This document shows, piece by piece, positions 54,435-62,639 of a stretch of DNA of 64,000 bases. The stretch is from Chloroflexus aggregans DSM 9485 (GTDB lineage: Bacteria > Chloroflexota > Chloroflexia > Chloroflexales > Chloroflexaceae). Where the stretch lies: positions 1,935,353 through 1,999,352 of the forward strand of contig NC_011831.1 of assembly GCF_000021945.1 (NCBI RefSeq). Direction: 5' to 3'. The notes below the pieces were generated by a model. The model saw only the letters and a list, made by a program, of their open reading frames with translations, ran no database searches and had not been told where the DNA came from. Positions within the stretch are counted from its first letter, which is position 1. Each line of letters begins with the position of its first letter. A program made the translations under genes and the position numbers.

Positions 54435-54791
54435 TCACACCCACTCCAGAGCGCCTTTGCGCCATTCATAGAGCAAGCCGGCAAATAACATGAGTAGAAA
54501 AATCGTGGCTGCAATGAGACCATACAGGCCTATTGAATTAAATGCTACCGCCCACGGATACAAAAAGACAACCTCAATGTCGAAGATCACGAAGGCGAGG
54601 GCGTAGAGGTAATATTGTACCTTAAACTGAATATGTACATCCCCGATCGCTTCAAGACCGCACTCGTAGGTGCTCGTCTTGAGCGGGGTTGGTCGTTTAG
54701 GGCGCAGGAAGAAGGCCAGCACGAGCGGAATCAGCGGAAAGCTGATTGCAGCAATGAGGAAGATGCCTATCAGAGCATAGTCGGCGAGCAT
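54435..54791 (-). CDS. nuoA: NADH-quinone oxidoreductase subunit A
   Basis: 118 aa, three membrane helices. Family signature [14 protein letters not shown] (with the loop Cys near the quinone tunnel) and [24 protein letters not shown] ribosome site. First gene of the operon. Confidence 0.96.
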   Translation of the reverse strand: MLADYALIGIFLIAAISFPLIPLVLAFFLRPKRPTPLKTSTYECGLEAIGDVHIQFKVQYYLYALAFVIFDIEVVFLYPWAVAFNSIGLYGLIAATIFLLMLFAGLLYEWRKGALEWV

Positions 54792-54834
54792 CGCCTCTCC
54801 TCCCTGGTACGTGAATAGCGTGAAAGCAATGAGA

Positions 54835-54840
54835 AGTATA
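54835..54840 (-). promoter_or_regulatory. Extended -10 promoter of the nuo operon
   Basis: TGATATACT on the minus strand, ~44 bp before the nuoA start. No clear -35. The rest of 54792-55011 shows nothing else. Confidence 0.45.
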
Positions 54841-55011
54841 TCACAAATTGCATCGACAGATATACGCGCTCTGCAACCTAATCAATACTGTTTTGTGAAG
54901 AAATGAATGCACTGATTCGATAGGGATACGCGATGCCGGCGCGCTCCAAACACCGAGACAGCGCTAGGAGAGATTGAACGCTAGCTTAACGAAGATCAAC
55001 TGAAAATTATC

Positions 55012-55461
55012 TTATTCCAACCGTAGCTCAACCCGTCCAACCCGGATAGTATCGCCGGGATGCACTTCGGCCGGGCCGGACACTTCAAATCCATTCAGGA
55101 AGGTACCGTTGGTACTGTTGAGGTCTTCAAGGATCCAGACATCACCTTGTCGGGCGAGACGTGCATGCTCACTCGACAGAAAGTTATCGTTCAGCACAAT
55201 ATCGCAATGCGGGCTGCGTCCGATGAGCGTCACCGGATTAAGTGGAAACACTTTGCCGACCACAACCCCACTCTGACCAGATCGCGTAACGACCAGTTGG
55301 CCGTAGGAGTTAGCGGCTACCGGTGCCGCATGCGGACTGACCAAATCGCGGCGGATAACCTGTACCACTTGCCAGAGAAAGAAATAGAGCAGAAAGACAA
55401 CCGCAACTCGTAGCAAGAGCAAGATAACGCCGATTGAGATGCTGGCGATATCGGAAATCAT
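55012..55461 (-). CDS. Membrane-anchored FHA-domain protein (FhaB-like)
   Basis: 149 aa. N-terminal membrane helix (~8-32), basic linker, and a FHA domain at ~70-149 (LIGRSPHCDIVLNDNFLSSEHARL, LNSTNGTFLNG) with the phosphothreonine-binding Arg and Ser. The same arrangement as FhaB/FipA of Actinobacteria, which take part in cell-wall synthesis under Ser/Thr kinase control. No kinase gene is adjacent. 3 bp after the FhaA-like gene. Confidence 0.88.
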   Translation of the reverse strand: MISDIASISIGVILLLLRVAVVFLLYFFLWQVVQVIRRDLVSPHAAPVAANSYGQLVVTRSGQSGVVVGKVFPLNPVTLIGRSPHCDIVLNDNFLSSEHARLARQGDVWILEDLNSTNGTFLNGFEVSGPAEVHPGDTIRVGRVELRLE

Positions 55462-55464
55462 CGG

Positions 55465-56181
55465 CTAGCCCTCGCGAAAGATCAACTCAAGCCCCCCTAA
55501 TGAAATAACATCACCATCGCGCAACGCACGTTCGGCAATACGCTCACCGTTCACGAAGGTACCATTGGTGCTGCCGAGATCGGTCAACCAGAACCGGCGC
55601 TGACGATAGCGCAACTGCGCGTGTTTACGCGAAACACGAGTATCTTCCAAGATAATATCGTTATCCAGGCCGCGCCCAATCGAGACCATGGTCGTCGCAA
55701 TCGGCAACGCCTGTGACGTATCACCGGTTTGCAGGAGCAAAAACGCACCTGAAGAGCGGCTAGCCGCCTGATCGACCTGCATTATCTTGGTCATATTGGG
55801 CTGATCGACCTGATTGCTCCCCATCTCGGCTACGACCTGAATCGAGCGACGTGGCACTGCCGGGTCTTCGGCCAACACTACCCGCGGCTGTTCAAGCAGG
55901 ACAAAATCACGTTCGGATGCCAATTCGCTGAGGTACGTCGCCAGCTCCTGCTCGATCTGCTGACGTACCGGTTGAAAGGCGGCAAAATCTTGCGGATGGA
56001 GGTACGCTCGGTAGAAACTCGGTACGATCACCCGTTTCACGCTAATCCGTTGGTTACTCTCCATTGCCTTTTCGAGACGGCGGGCAATCTCAACCGGCTG
56101 GATCGAGCTGCGAAACATACGTGCCATCGATCCTTCTACCAGTTGTTCCATAAACTGTTCGAAGCGACGCAGCGCAGACAT
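55465..56181 (-). CDS. FhaA-like protein: DUF3662 plus FHA domain
   Basis: 238 aa. Residues 1-120 match DUF3662 (RRFEQFMEQLVEGSMARMF, PVEIARRLEKAME); a FHA domain occupies ~160-236 (SIGRGLDNDIILEDTRVSRKHAQL, GSTNGTFVNG). FhaA in mycobacteria binds phosphorylated MviN/kinase partners. Here it heads a two-gene unit with the FhaB-like gene and lies downstream of tsaE-tsaB. GAGGAG ribosome site. Confidence 0.9.
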   Translation of the reverse strand: MSALRRFEQFMEQLVEGSMARMFRSSIQPVEIARRLEKAMESNQRISVKRVIVPSFYRAYLHPQDFAAFQPVRQQIEQELATYLSELASERDFVLLEQPRVVLAEDPAVPRRSIQVVAEMGSNQVDQPNMTKIMQVDQAASRSSGAFLLLQTGDTSQALPIATTMVSIGRGLDNDIILEDTRVSRKHAQLRYRQRRFWLTDLGSTNGTFVNGERIAERALRDGDVISLGGLELIFREG

Positions 56182-56210
56182 AGCTCCTCGTAAAACTGTT
56201 CAGCCCGTGA

Positions 56211-56888
56211 TTATGCCCCGGCTACCGGTGCGCGTACCGGTTCGCCCAGATAGATCGGTTCAAGCGTGGCCAGATCATCGTAATGCCGTTCAAGATGACG
56301 CTGCCACGCTAATTCGGCCAAAAAGGAGGGCCGACGCAAACGAGCTGCCGGCGTCGGAAAGACGGCTCGTTCGCCCAGGCCACGTTGCAAGCCGGCGATT
56401 GTCGCCGCGTCAAGATCACCGCAAAAGAACGCCCCCTCACTCACCATAGCACAAAGCTCACTCAGTGTGAGGTTCCGATCCGGACCAAGCCGTTCGAGCC
56501 GATCACGCACGGCAAACGGTGCGGTCGCGTAGCGTTCACGCCCCAAGCGGATCAGAGGATAGACCGGCAGCAGTAAGGGTAGGTACTGATAGGCTAATGC
56601 TTCGAGGGTGGCAATCCCGATCAACGGCAAATCCCCGGCTAACGCCATACCCTTTGCCAGGCTCAACCCAACCCGTAACCCGCTCCAGCTCCCCGGCCCT
56701 AAGCTGACGGCAAGCACGGTTAGATCGGCCGGCGTCGCACCAACATACCGCAGCAGCGTATCAATCTGCGGTAAGAGTTGGGAGGTATGATTACGCCCCG
56801 ATTCCCACACACTTTCCGCAAGCGGACCGTTTGGGCCATAGAGAGCCAAACCGGTCAGCGCAGTAGCTGTATCAATCGCAAGCAACAT
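56211..56888 (-). CDS. tsaB: tRNA threonylcarbamoyladenosine biosynthesis protein TsaB
   Basis: 225 aa, ASKHA-fold pseudo-enzyme partner of TsaD. LLAIDTATALTGLALYG opening, NHTSQLLPQIDTLL, and SLGPGSWSGLRVGLSLAKGMA with the family's core. Its start overlaps the tsaE stop by one base (TGATG). tsaD is not in the window. Confidence 0.94.
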   Translation of the reverse strand: MLLAIDTATALTGLALYGPNGPLAESVWESGRNHTSQLLPQIDTLLRYVGATPADLTVLAVSLGPGSWSGLRVGLSLAKGMALAGDLPLIGIATLEALAYQYLPLLLPVYPLIRLGRERYATAPFAVRDRLERLGPDRNLTLSELCAMVSEGAFFCGDLDAATIAGLQRGLGERAVFPTPAARLRRPSFLAELAWQRHLERHYDDLATLEPIYLGEPVRAPVAGA

Positions 56889-57409
56889 CAGCCGAACGTT
56901 GCCTCCTTAAACGTTGCCAACAGATCACGATAACGCTGACCACGTGGCATCAGGCGCACTTGCCGCTTCGTTTCACTCACATAACTGAGGACAATCTGCA
57001 AATGTTCAGACGGCAATGCCATTGCCACTCGTTCAGGCCACTCGATCAAACAGACACCTTCGGTCATCAACAACTCATCAAGCCCGATGGTCGAAAGTTC
57101 GCGTACTCCATCGAGCCGATACAGATCAACGTGGTAAATCGGTACCCGATGATGGGCAGCGTCGGCGCGATATTCATTGATCAAGACAAACGTCGGACTC
57201 GTGACCGGGCCATCGTACCCCAAACCACGGGCAATCCCCTTGATCAGTTGCGTCTTGCCGGCGCCGAGCGGACCCGATAGCAAGATCAGATCACCGGCAC
57301 ACAAGAGCCGACCAAGGCGTGCGCCGATCCGTTCGGTTTGAGCCGGACTATGACTGATAAAATCGAGATCATGCGGCGTTTGCGCCGCCGGCAATATTTG
57401 ATCGGTCAT
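56888..57409 (-). CDS. tsaE: tRNA threonylcarbamoyladenosine biosynthesis ATPase TsaE
   Basis: 173 aa P-loop protein that energises TsaB/TsaD in t6A synthesis. Walker A GPLGAGKT at ~46-53, TSPTFVLINEY, HVDLYRLDG and LIEWPERV are all family marks. No ribosome site stands before the ATG, and the probable -10 ends 6 bp upstream, so the mRNA seems leaderless. Confidence 0.94.
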   Translation of the reverse strand: MTDQILPAAQTPHDLDFISHSPAQTERIGARLGRLLCAGDLILLSGPLGAGKTQLIKGIARGLGYDGPVTSPTFVLINEYRADAAHHRVPIYHVDLYRLDGVRELSTIGLDELLMTEGVCLIEWPERVAMALPSEHLQIVLSYVSETKRQVRLMPRGQRYRDLLATFKEATFG

Positions 57410-57415
57410 GGCTTT

Positions 57416-57421
57416 ATTGTA
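57416..57421 (-). promoter_or_regulatory. Extended -10 promoter of tsaE (leaderless)
   Basis: TGGTACAAT on the minus strand; six bases then the ATG at 57409. Confidence 0.5.
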
Positions 57422-57564
57422 CCATAGCCACTACCGTACCATTATGCCGGCCATGGGAAGCCTCAACGTGGAAGCAACGTCACGACATTGCAACGCAACG
57501 TTGTGACGCTTGGTATGTCGCAATGGAAGAGGAGCAGGCGACCGAAAGCTGTCGCGAGAACAAC

Positions 57565-57930
57565 TCACCCAATATCGATCACCGGATTCATCCCGGTAGT
57601 GGTAAGCGGAGCTGCCGGCGGCAAATCATTCGTTAGGGTAATTGAGGCAAAACGCAACTCTTGCGCAGTACGACGGGCTTCGGCGCTAAAATCACCATCA
57701 ACCGCGATCAGGAGACCGCGATTCAGACGACGCAGAAAAAGTATCTCGGCAAAATCTTGGACATCAGCCGCAGTCAGCAGTGCCCGACGTTGGATCATCA
57801 CGGCAAATGGCTGAGCAGACGGTTCGGCAAGCACCAACAAACACCGGGTCACACGCAACTGTTCAGCGGCGATAACCTGATAACCAAGCCGGCGAGCATG
57901 GGCGGCAGCTTCACGGGCAGTCACTTCCAT
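57565..57930 (-). CDS. Small Mrr-like endonuclease-fold protein, probably degenerate
   Basis: 121 aa from the ATG at 57930 (GGAGGAGG site). The order of elements resembles a compact Mrr/PD-(D/E)xK fold: FAVMIQRRALLTAADVQDFAEIL, where active Mrr proteins have QxK, then GLLIAVDGDFSAEARRTAQEL, the typical second half. The catalytic Lys appears to be Arg and the Asp of the motif is not obvious, so nuclease activity is doubtful. Assignment is by pattern only. It has its own extended -10 promoter. Confidence 0.45.
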   Translation of the reverse strand: MEVTAREAAAHARRLGYQVIAAEQLRVTRCLLVLAEPSAQPFAVMIQRRALLTAADVQDFAEILFLRRLNRGLLIAVDGDFSAEARRTAQELRFASITLTNDLPPAAPLTTTGMNPVIDIG

Positions 57931-58009
57931 ACTATCCTCCTCCATTGAGGACTCAGGCCTCGTGCGTGAGCAACGGGGCATTACGCTGATGGGGGAGAGT
58001 GATATGCAT

Positions 58010-58015
58010 AGTATA
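58010..58015 (-). promoter_or_regulatory. Extended -10 promoter of the Mrr-like gene
   Basis: TGGTATACT on the minus strand, ~80 bp before the ATG at 57930. Confidence 0.45.
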
Positions 58016-58043
58016 CCATACTTTTAACGATATTTGTACAATA

Positions 58044-59531
58044 TTAGTATGCATTCTCTTGCCGACCGGTGATAAAGTTGATGATCGTGCGCAAAATAAT
58101 CTTGATATCGAAGAGCAGCGACCAATTTTCTACATAATATAAGTCGTAGCGAGTACGCTCTTCGATACTGGTATCACCGCGCAATCCATTCACCTGCGCC
58201 CACCCGGTGAGGCCGGCTTTTTCTTTATGACGGCGCATATAGCGAGGAATCTGCTGGCGGAATTGTGCAACCCAGTGGGCCTGCTCAGGGCGCGGGCCAA
58301 CAATCGACATCTCACCGATCAGCACATTGATCAACTGCGGCAACTCATCGAGGCTCGTCCGGCGGAGCCAACGACCGACCCGGGTCACGCGCGGATCGTT
58401 CTGCACCGTCCACGTCCCAAACTTCTCGGCATCGGGGCGCATCGTCCGAAACTTAATCATCCAGAATGGCTGCCCATCAAGCCCCACCCGTTCTTGTAAA
58501 AAGAAAATAGGACCACGCGATTCGAGCCGGATGGCCAGCGCGATCAGCAACATCAACGGCGCGGCGAAGAGGAGTACCAGCGACGCCACCACCAGATCTA
58601 ACCCTCGTTTGAGTACACGGTTTAGCGGATTATCGAGAGCAGCATTTTTGACGCTTACCAGCGGTAAATCGCGCAAATCGCCAATCGAGACACCGTTGTT
58701 GGTGATCAGTTGGAAGGTGTCAGGGTAAACTTTAATCGCCACCGACTCATCTTCGGCCAGCGCAATCACCTCGACCAAATCTTGGGACGACCGCCCGGAG
58801 AGGGCGATGATCACCTCATCGGCGCGCGTCGCCCGGATAGCGCGACAAATATGTTCGGTGCGTCCCAATACCGGTAAGCCATCAACCACTTCGCCGATCG
58901 GCACCGTATCGGAGAGAAAACCTTGGACGCGATAACCCAATTCCGGTCGCCGTCGGATTGTATTCCACACGAGGCGACCGGGTTCACGCGCACCGACGAT
59001 CAAGACACGGCGGGTATCAATATCAAAATAGCGCCGCAATACGTAGACCATCACCCGATGGATAAACCGGCCAACCAGACAAAATCCTACCGCCAACAGC
59101 CAGCCTTGAAAGAGAATGTCGCGCGTCCACGGCAACTCTTCGCCACCAAACTCACCGATCAGGGCATTAACGAAGATCACCAGCACCAGCGTAAAAGAGA
59201 CGGCGGTCACCACCTTTACCGCTTCATCAAGACGTGAGGCACCGCGCTTCATCTCGTAGAGGCCATGGCTGGCAAACACGATCAGTGCGATGAGGGTCCC
59301 TACGACGGTGAGACGCAACGGCGTGAGCGGATCGGCAGGCGGACGAAAACCGGCAGCGACAAGCGAATCGGCGCCAAGGGCATAGGCCATCTGCGCTGCC
59401 AGATTCAGCGCCACCAGATCGAACACGACTAACAGTAAGCGCAAAAGGGCACGCCATGCGCGCGGACGCAACAGTGTCCGGGTATTAGCCGACGCGGCGT
59501 GCGTTGGGTGGGAGGAGGAGATTGCGGCCAA
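58044..59531 (-). CDS. Polyprenyl-phosphate sugar phosphotransferase (WcaJ/CpsE-like)
   Basis: 495 aa initiating sugar-1-P transferase for exopolysaccharide repeat units. Four N-terminal membrane helices, a Rossmann-like CoA_binding_3 domain (~165-290; VLIVGAREPGR), and a C-terminal catalytic domain with a re-entrant helix (KRGLDLVVASLVLL), FLQERVGLDGQPFWMIKFRTM, SLDELPQLINVL and the Asp-Glu pair. The start is unusual: a TTG at 59531 inside the end of the glycosyltransferase gene (47-bp overlap); no ATG occurs before residue 48, so the exact N-terminus is uncertain. Confidence 0.9.
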   Translation of the reverse strand: MAAISSSHPTHAASANTRTLLRPRAWRALLRLLLVVFDLVALNLAAQMAYALGADSLVAAGFRPPADPLTPLRLTVVGTLIALIVFASHGLYEMKRGASRLDEAVKVVTAVSFTLVLVIFVNALIGEFGGEELPWTRDILFQGWLLAVGFCLVGRFIHRVMVYVLRRYFDIDTRRVLIVGAREPGRLVWNTIRRRPELGYRVQGFLSDTVPIGEVVDGLPVLGRTEHICRAIRATRADEVIIALSGRSSQDLVEVIALAEDESVAIKVYPDTFQLITNNGVSIGDLRDLPLVSVKNAALDNPLNRVLKRGLDLVVASLVLLFAAPLMLLIALAIRLESRGPIFFLQERVGLDGQPFWMIKFRTMRPDAEKFGTWTVQNDPRVTRVGRWLRRTSLDELPQLINVLIGEMSIVGPRPEQAHWVAQFRQQIPRYMRRHKEKAGLTGWAQVNGLRGDTSIEERTRYDLYYVENWSLLFDIKIILRTIINFITGRQENAY

Positions 59532-60384
59532 GTGCCCACAGCTCCTTTATCGTAATACCAAACTCGATCAAGCGATTCACCAGGGCTGGTGTCGTCGCCG
59601 CGTAATGTTTGCGATGGAACAGCCGCATCGCATCATAAAACGCTCGGATTGACGGAATTGGACGACGACTCGAAGCAGCCCGTTTATAATGATACACCGT
59701 CACGCCCGGATAGTAGACAATTTTCCAGCCATACTGTTTGATCCGGTAGGCCCAATCGAGATCTTCCCCATACATAAAAAAGGCTTCATCGAGCAAACCT
59801 ACCTCGCGTACCACCGCCGTGCGCACCATCATGCATGCACCGACGACCGAATCGACTTCGGTCTCGACATCGGGGTCGAGATACGTCATGTTGTAAGCGG
59901 CGAACCGGCGACTACGTGGGAACAGACGGGCCAGCCCAAAGAGGCGATAAAACGCGACGGTCGGGGTGGGGAAGCTACGCCGACACGCCAGATCAAGTGA
60001 ACCATCGGGCAATAGTAACTTGGGGCCAACCGCACCCACTGCCGGATGCTGTTCGAGATACTCGACCAAACCGTCGATTGCGCCCGGCGGGACCACCGTA
60101 TCGTTGTTCAGGAGCAAGATGTAGTCTGGCGGATCGGGTAAGGCGAGGATTTGCCGCAGGGCGAGATTATTCCCGGCTGAAAACCCACCGTTCACCGGAC
60201 TTTCGATCAGATGTACCCATGCAAAGCGCTCGCGGACAAGCGTAGCACTGCCGTCGGTGGAAGCGTTATCAACGACCCAAACGGAGAGATGACAGCGGGT
60301 GGGAGCGGCTGCAATCGATGCCAGGCAATCGGCAAGCAGATCGGCTCGATTGTAGTTTAAGATCACCACCGCAAGACTAGCCAT
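59485..60384 (-). CDS. Family 2 glycosyltransferase (rhamnosyltransferase-like)
   Basis: 299 aa GT-A enzyme. N-terminal SLAVVILNYNRADLL, VVDNASTDGS (nucleotide binding), LLLNNDTVVPPGA with the metal-binding Asp, and GEDLDWAYRIKQYGW near ~215, all typical of rhamnosyl-type GT2 enzymes. I start at the ATG at 60384 (AGGTGG upstream); the frame to 60489 is excluded because the probable promoter lies within it. It overlaps the phosphotransferase gene, so the two form a polysaccharide unit. Confidence 0.9.
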   Translation of the reverse strand: MASLAVVILNYNRADLLADCLASIAAAPTRCHLSVWVVDNASTDGSATLVRERFAWVHLIESPVNGGFSAGNNLALRQILALPDPPDYILLLNNDTVVPPGAIDGLVEYLEQHPAVGAVGPKLLLPDGSLDLACRRSFPTPTVAFYRLFGLARLFPRSRRFAAYNMTYLDPDVETEVDSVVGACMMVRTAVVREVGLLDEAFFMYGEDLDWAYRIKQYGWKIVYYPGVTVYHYKRAASSRRPIPSIRAFYDAMRLFHRKHYAATTPALVNRLIEFGITIKELWALGRNLLLPPNARRVG

Positions 60385-60426
60385 CATCCACCTGTTGTAT
60401 CCGAGCAAAGACGCCAGCTCTGCTTC

Positions 60427-60432
60427 AGTATA
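60427..60432 (-). promoter_or_regulatory. Extended -10 promoter of the glycosyltransferase gene
   Basis: TGGTATACT on the minus strand, ~43 bp before the ATG at 60384. Confidence 0.45.
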
Positions 60433-60541
60433 CCACAGGTCGCTCTTGTTATATATGCAAGAAGTGAACAGAAGCTGTTCAAGCAGCAACCAACAAGATT
60501 TAAGGCTTCATAATGCAAAATTAAATAACGATACCCGTAGC

Positions 60542-60570
60542 TTGACAATGCCTATTAAGCGTATTATACT
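60542..60570 (+). promoter_or_regulatory. Consensus promoter of pufLM
   Basis: TTGACA, exactly 17 bp, TATACT. The leader would be ~107 nt before pufL. This is the strongest two-box promoter in the window. Confidence 0.8.
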
Positions 60571-60683
60571 GGCCGGAAAGGGCGTAAGATTTTGCTTATC
60601 ATTACACACGGTCAGGATGTGGCAGCGAACCGGCGCAATCTCTCAGCCGATCGTAGTGCCAGCCGCTAGCAGAGGGAGTCGCT

Positions 60684-61619
60684 ATGAGCAGAGCAAAAGC
60701 GAAAGACCCCCGCTTTCCCGACTTTTCATTCACCGTCGTTGAAGGGGCACGAGCAACGCGGGTACCGGGAGGGCGCACGATCGAAGAAATCGAGCCGGAG
60801 TATAAGATCAAGGGGCGCACTACCTTCAGCGCGATCTTCCGTTATGACCCTTTCGATTTCTGGGTCGGACCGTTCTATGTTGGGTTTTGGGGTTTCGTCT
60901 CGGTTATCGGGATAATCTTTGGTTCATACTTTTACATCAACGAGACGATTTTGAAAGGGCCGTACTCCTTCCCGCAAAACTTCTTTGCCGGGAGAATTGA
61001 CCCACCACCGGCCGAACTCGGTCTAGGCTTCGCGGCGCCGGGCGAACCGGGGTTCGCGTGGCAGATGACGGTGCTATTCGCAACTATCGCCTTCTTCGGC
61101 TGGATGATGCGGCAGGTGGACATTAGCATGAAGCTCGATATGGGCTACCACGTGCCGATCGCCTTTGGCGTCGCCGTCTCGGCCTGGACGGTGCTCCAGA
61201 TCATCCGCCCGATTGCCCTGGGAATGTGGCACGAAGGATTTGTCCTCGGTGTTATGCCACACCTCGACTGGGTATCGAACTTTGGCTACCGCTACAATAA
61301 CTTCTTCTACAATCCGTTCCACGCCATCGGAATTACCGGTCTGTTTGCCTCGACATGGCTACTGGCCTGCCACGGTTCCCTCATCCTCAGCGCTGCCCAG
61401 TATCGCGGCCCGGAAGGTGGCGACATCGAGAACGTATTCTTCCGCGATGTACAATACTATTCGGTCGGTGAAGCCGGTGTGCATCGCCTTGGGTATATCT
61501 TCGCTATCGGTGGTATTTTGTCGGCCGATCTGTGCATCTTACTATCGGGCTGGCCAGTGCAGGATTGGGTGAGCTTCTGGAATTTCTGGAACAATCTCCC
61601 TTTCTGGAGCGGCGTCTAG
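60684..61619 (+). CDS. pufL: Photosynthetic reaction centre L subunit
   Basis: 311 aa type-II (quinone) reaction-centre L subunit, five membrane helices. H193 in MPHLDWVSN is the accessory bacteriochlorophyll ligand, H213 (NPFHAIG) binds the special pair, and H230 and H267 bind the non-haem iron. The hydrophilic N-terminal ~50 residues before the first helix are longer than in purple bacteria, as in Chloroflexus. AGAGGGAG ribosome site. It forms the heterodimer core with PufM; Chloroflexus reaction centres lack an H subunit. Confidence 0.97.
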   Translation: MSRAKAKDPRFPDFSFTVVEGARATRVPGGRTIEEIEPEYKIKGRTTFSAIFRYDPFDFWVGPFYVGFWGFVSVIGIIFGSYFYINETILKGPYSFPQNFFAGRIDPPPAELGLGFAAPGEPGFAWQMTVLFATIAFFGWMMRQVDISMKLDMGYHVPIAFGVAVSAWTVLQIIRPIALGMWHEGFVLGVMPHLDWVSNFGYRYNNFFYNPFHAIGITGLFASTWLLACHGSLILSAAQYRGPEGGDIENVFFRDVQYYSVGEAGVHRLGYIFAIGGILSADLCILLSGWPVQDWVSFWNFWNNLPFWSGV

Positions 61620-61635
61620 AGAGGAGTACGTTGGT

Positions 61636-62550
61636 ATGGCAACCATGGACATGATGCCGGGCGATCTGGAACTGGGGCGTGATCGCGGACGAATCGGTAA
61701 ACCGATTGAAATTCCGCTCCTCGAGAACTTTGGCTTCGATAGCCAATTAGGCCCGTTCTACCTCGGCTTCTGGAATGCAGTTGCGTACATCAGCGGCGGT
61801 ATTTTTACCTTCATCTGGCTGTTTGTCATGCTGTCGCAGGTGAACTTTAACCCGGTGGCGTTTATCAAGTATTTTGTCGTCCTGCAAATCGATCCGCCAT
61901 CGTCACGCTATGGATTGAGCTTCCCGCCGCTGAATGAGGGTGGCTGGTGGCTGATTGCTACCTTCTTCCTTACCCTGTCGATCTTCGCGTGGTATATGCA
62001 TATCTATACTCGCGCGAAGGCGCTCGGTATTAAGCCCTATCTGGCTTACGGCTTCACCGGCGCAATTGCGCTCTACCTGGTGATCTATATTATCCGTCCG
62101 ATCTGGATGGGTGATTGGTCGGAGGCTCCGGCCCACGGGATTAAGGCGCTGCTCGACTGGACGAACAACGTGAGCGTGCGTTACGGTAACTTCTACTACA
62201 ATCCGTTCCACATGCTCTCGATCTTCTTCCTGCTCGGCTCAACCTTACTGTTGGCGATGCACGCCGGCACAATCTGGGCATTGGAGAAGTATGCGGCCCA
62301 CGAGGAGTGGAATGAGATTCAAGCTCCCGGTACCGGTACCGAGCGCGCTCAGCTCTTCTGGCGCTGGTGCATAGGCTTCAATGCTAATGCGTACTCGATC
62401 CACCTGTGGGCGTTCTGGTTTGCGTGGCTATGCGGAATTACCGGCGCACTCGGTGTCTTCTTCTCGATGCCTGATTTCGTCAATAACTGGTTCCAGTGGG
62501 GTGTCGAGGCCGGGATTGCGTATCCACAAGGACCGACACCGCTACCGTAG
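61636..62550 (+). CDS. pufM: Photosynthetic reaction centre M subunit
   Basis: 304 aa, five membrane helices. H192 (NPFHML) is the special-pair ligand; H209 and H256 with E224 bind iron. Residue L172 in ALLDWTNN stands where purple bacteria have the accessory-bacteriochlorophyll His, so a bacteriopheophytin occupies that site, as known for Chloroflexus. It ends without the cytochrome-binding extension. GAGGAG ribosome site 16 bp after pufL. pufC, pufA and pufB are not in the window. Confidence 0.97.
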   Translation: MATMDMMPGDLELGRDRGRIGKPIEIPLLENFGFDSQLGPFYLGFWNAVAYISGGIFTFIWLFVMLSQVNFNPVAFIKYFVVLQIDPPSSRYGLSFPPLNEGGWWLIATFFLTLSIFAWYMHIYTRAKALGIKPYLAYGFTGAIALYLVIYIIRPIWMGDWSEAPAHGIKALLDWTNNVSVRYGNFYYNPFHMLSIFFLLGSTLLLAMHAGTIWALEKYAAHEEWNEIQAPGTGTERAQLFWRWCIGFNANAYSIHLWAFWFAWLCGITGALGVFFSMPDFVNNWFQWGVEAGIAYPQGPTPLP

Positions 62551-62581
62551 TGGTTCATTGAATACCCTTCCTTCCTCCCGC

Positions 62582-62611
62582 CCCCTCGTCCACCATCTGG
62601 TGGGCGAGGGG
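62582..62611 (+). terminator. Strong terminator of pufLM
   Basis: 14-bp arms CCCCTCGTCCACCA / TGGTGGGCGAGGGG with a 2-nt loop, followed by TGTGTTTTG. Confidence 0.85.
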
Positions 62612-62639
62612 TGTGTTTTGTAGCAGAAGGGAGAGCCAC

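Noticed and set aside
40414-54791. nuoE, nuoF and nuoG within or beside the operon
   Set aside because: No frame in the cluster or its flanks carries NADH/FMN-binding or the additional Fe-S subunit signatures.
60385-60489. N-terminal extension of the GT2 gene
   Set aside because: It covers the likely promoter, and the GT-A fold begins at the ATG at 60384.
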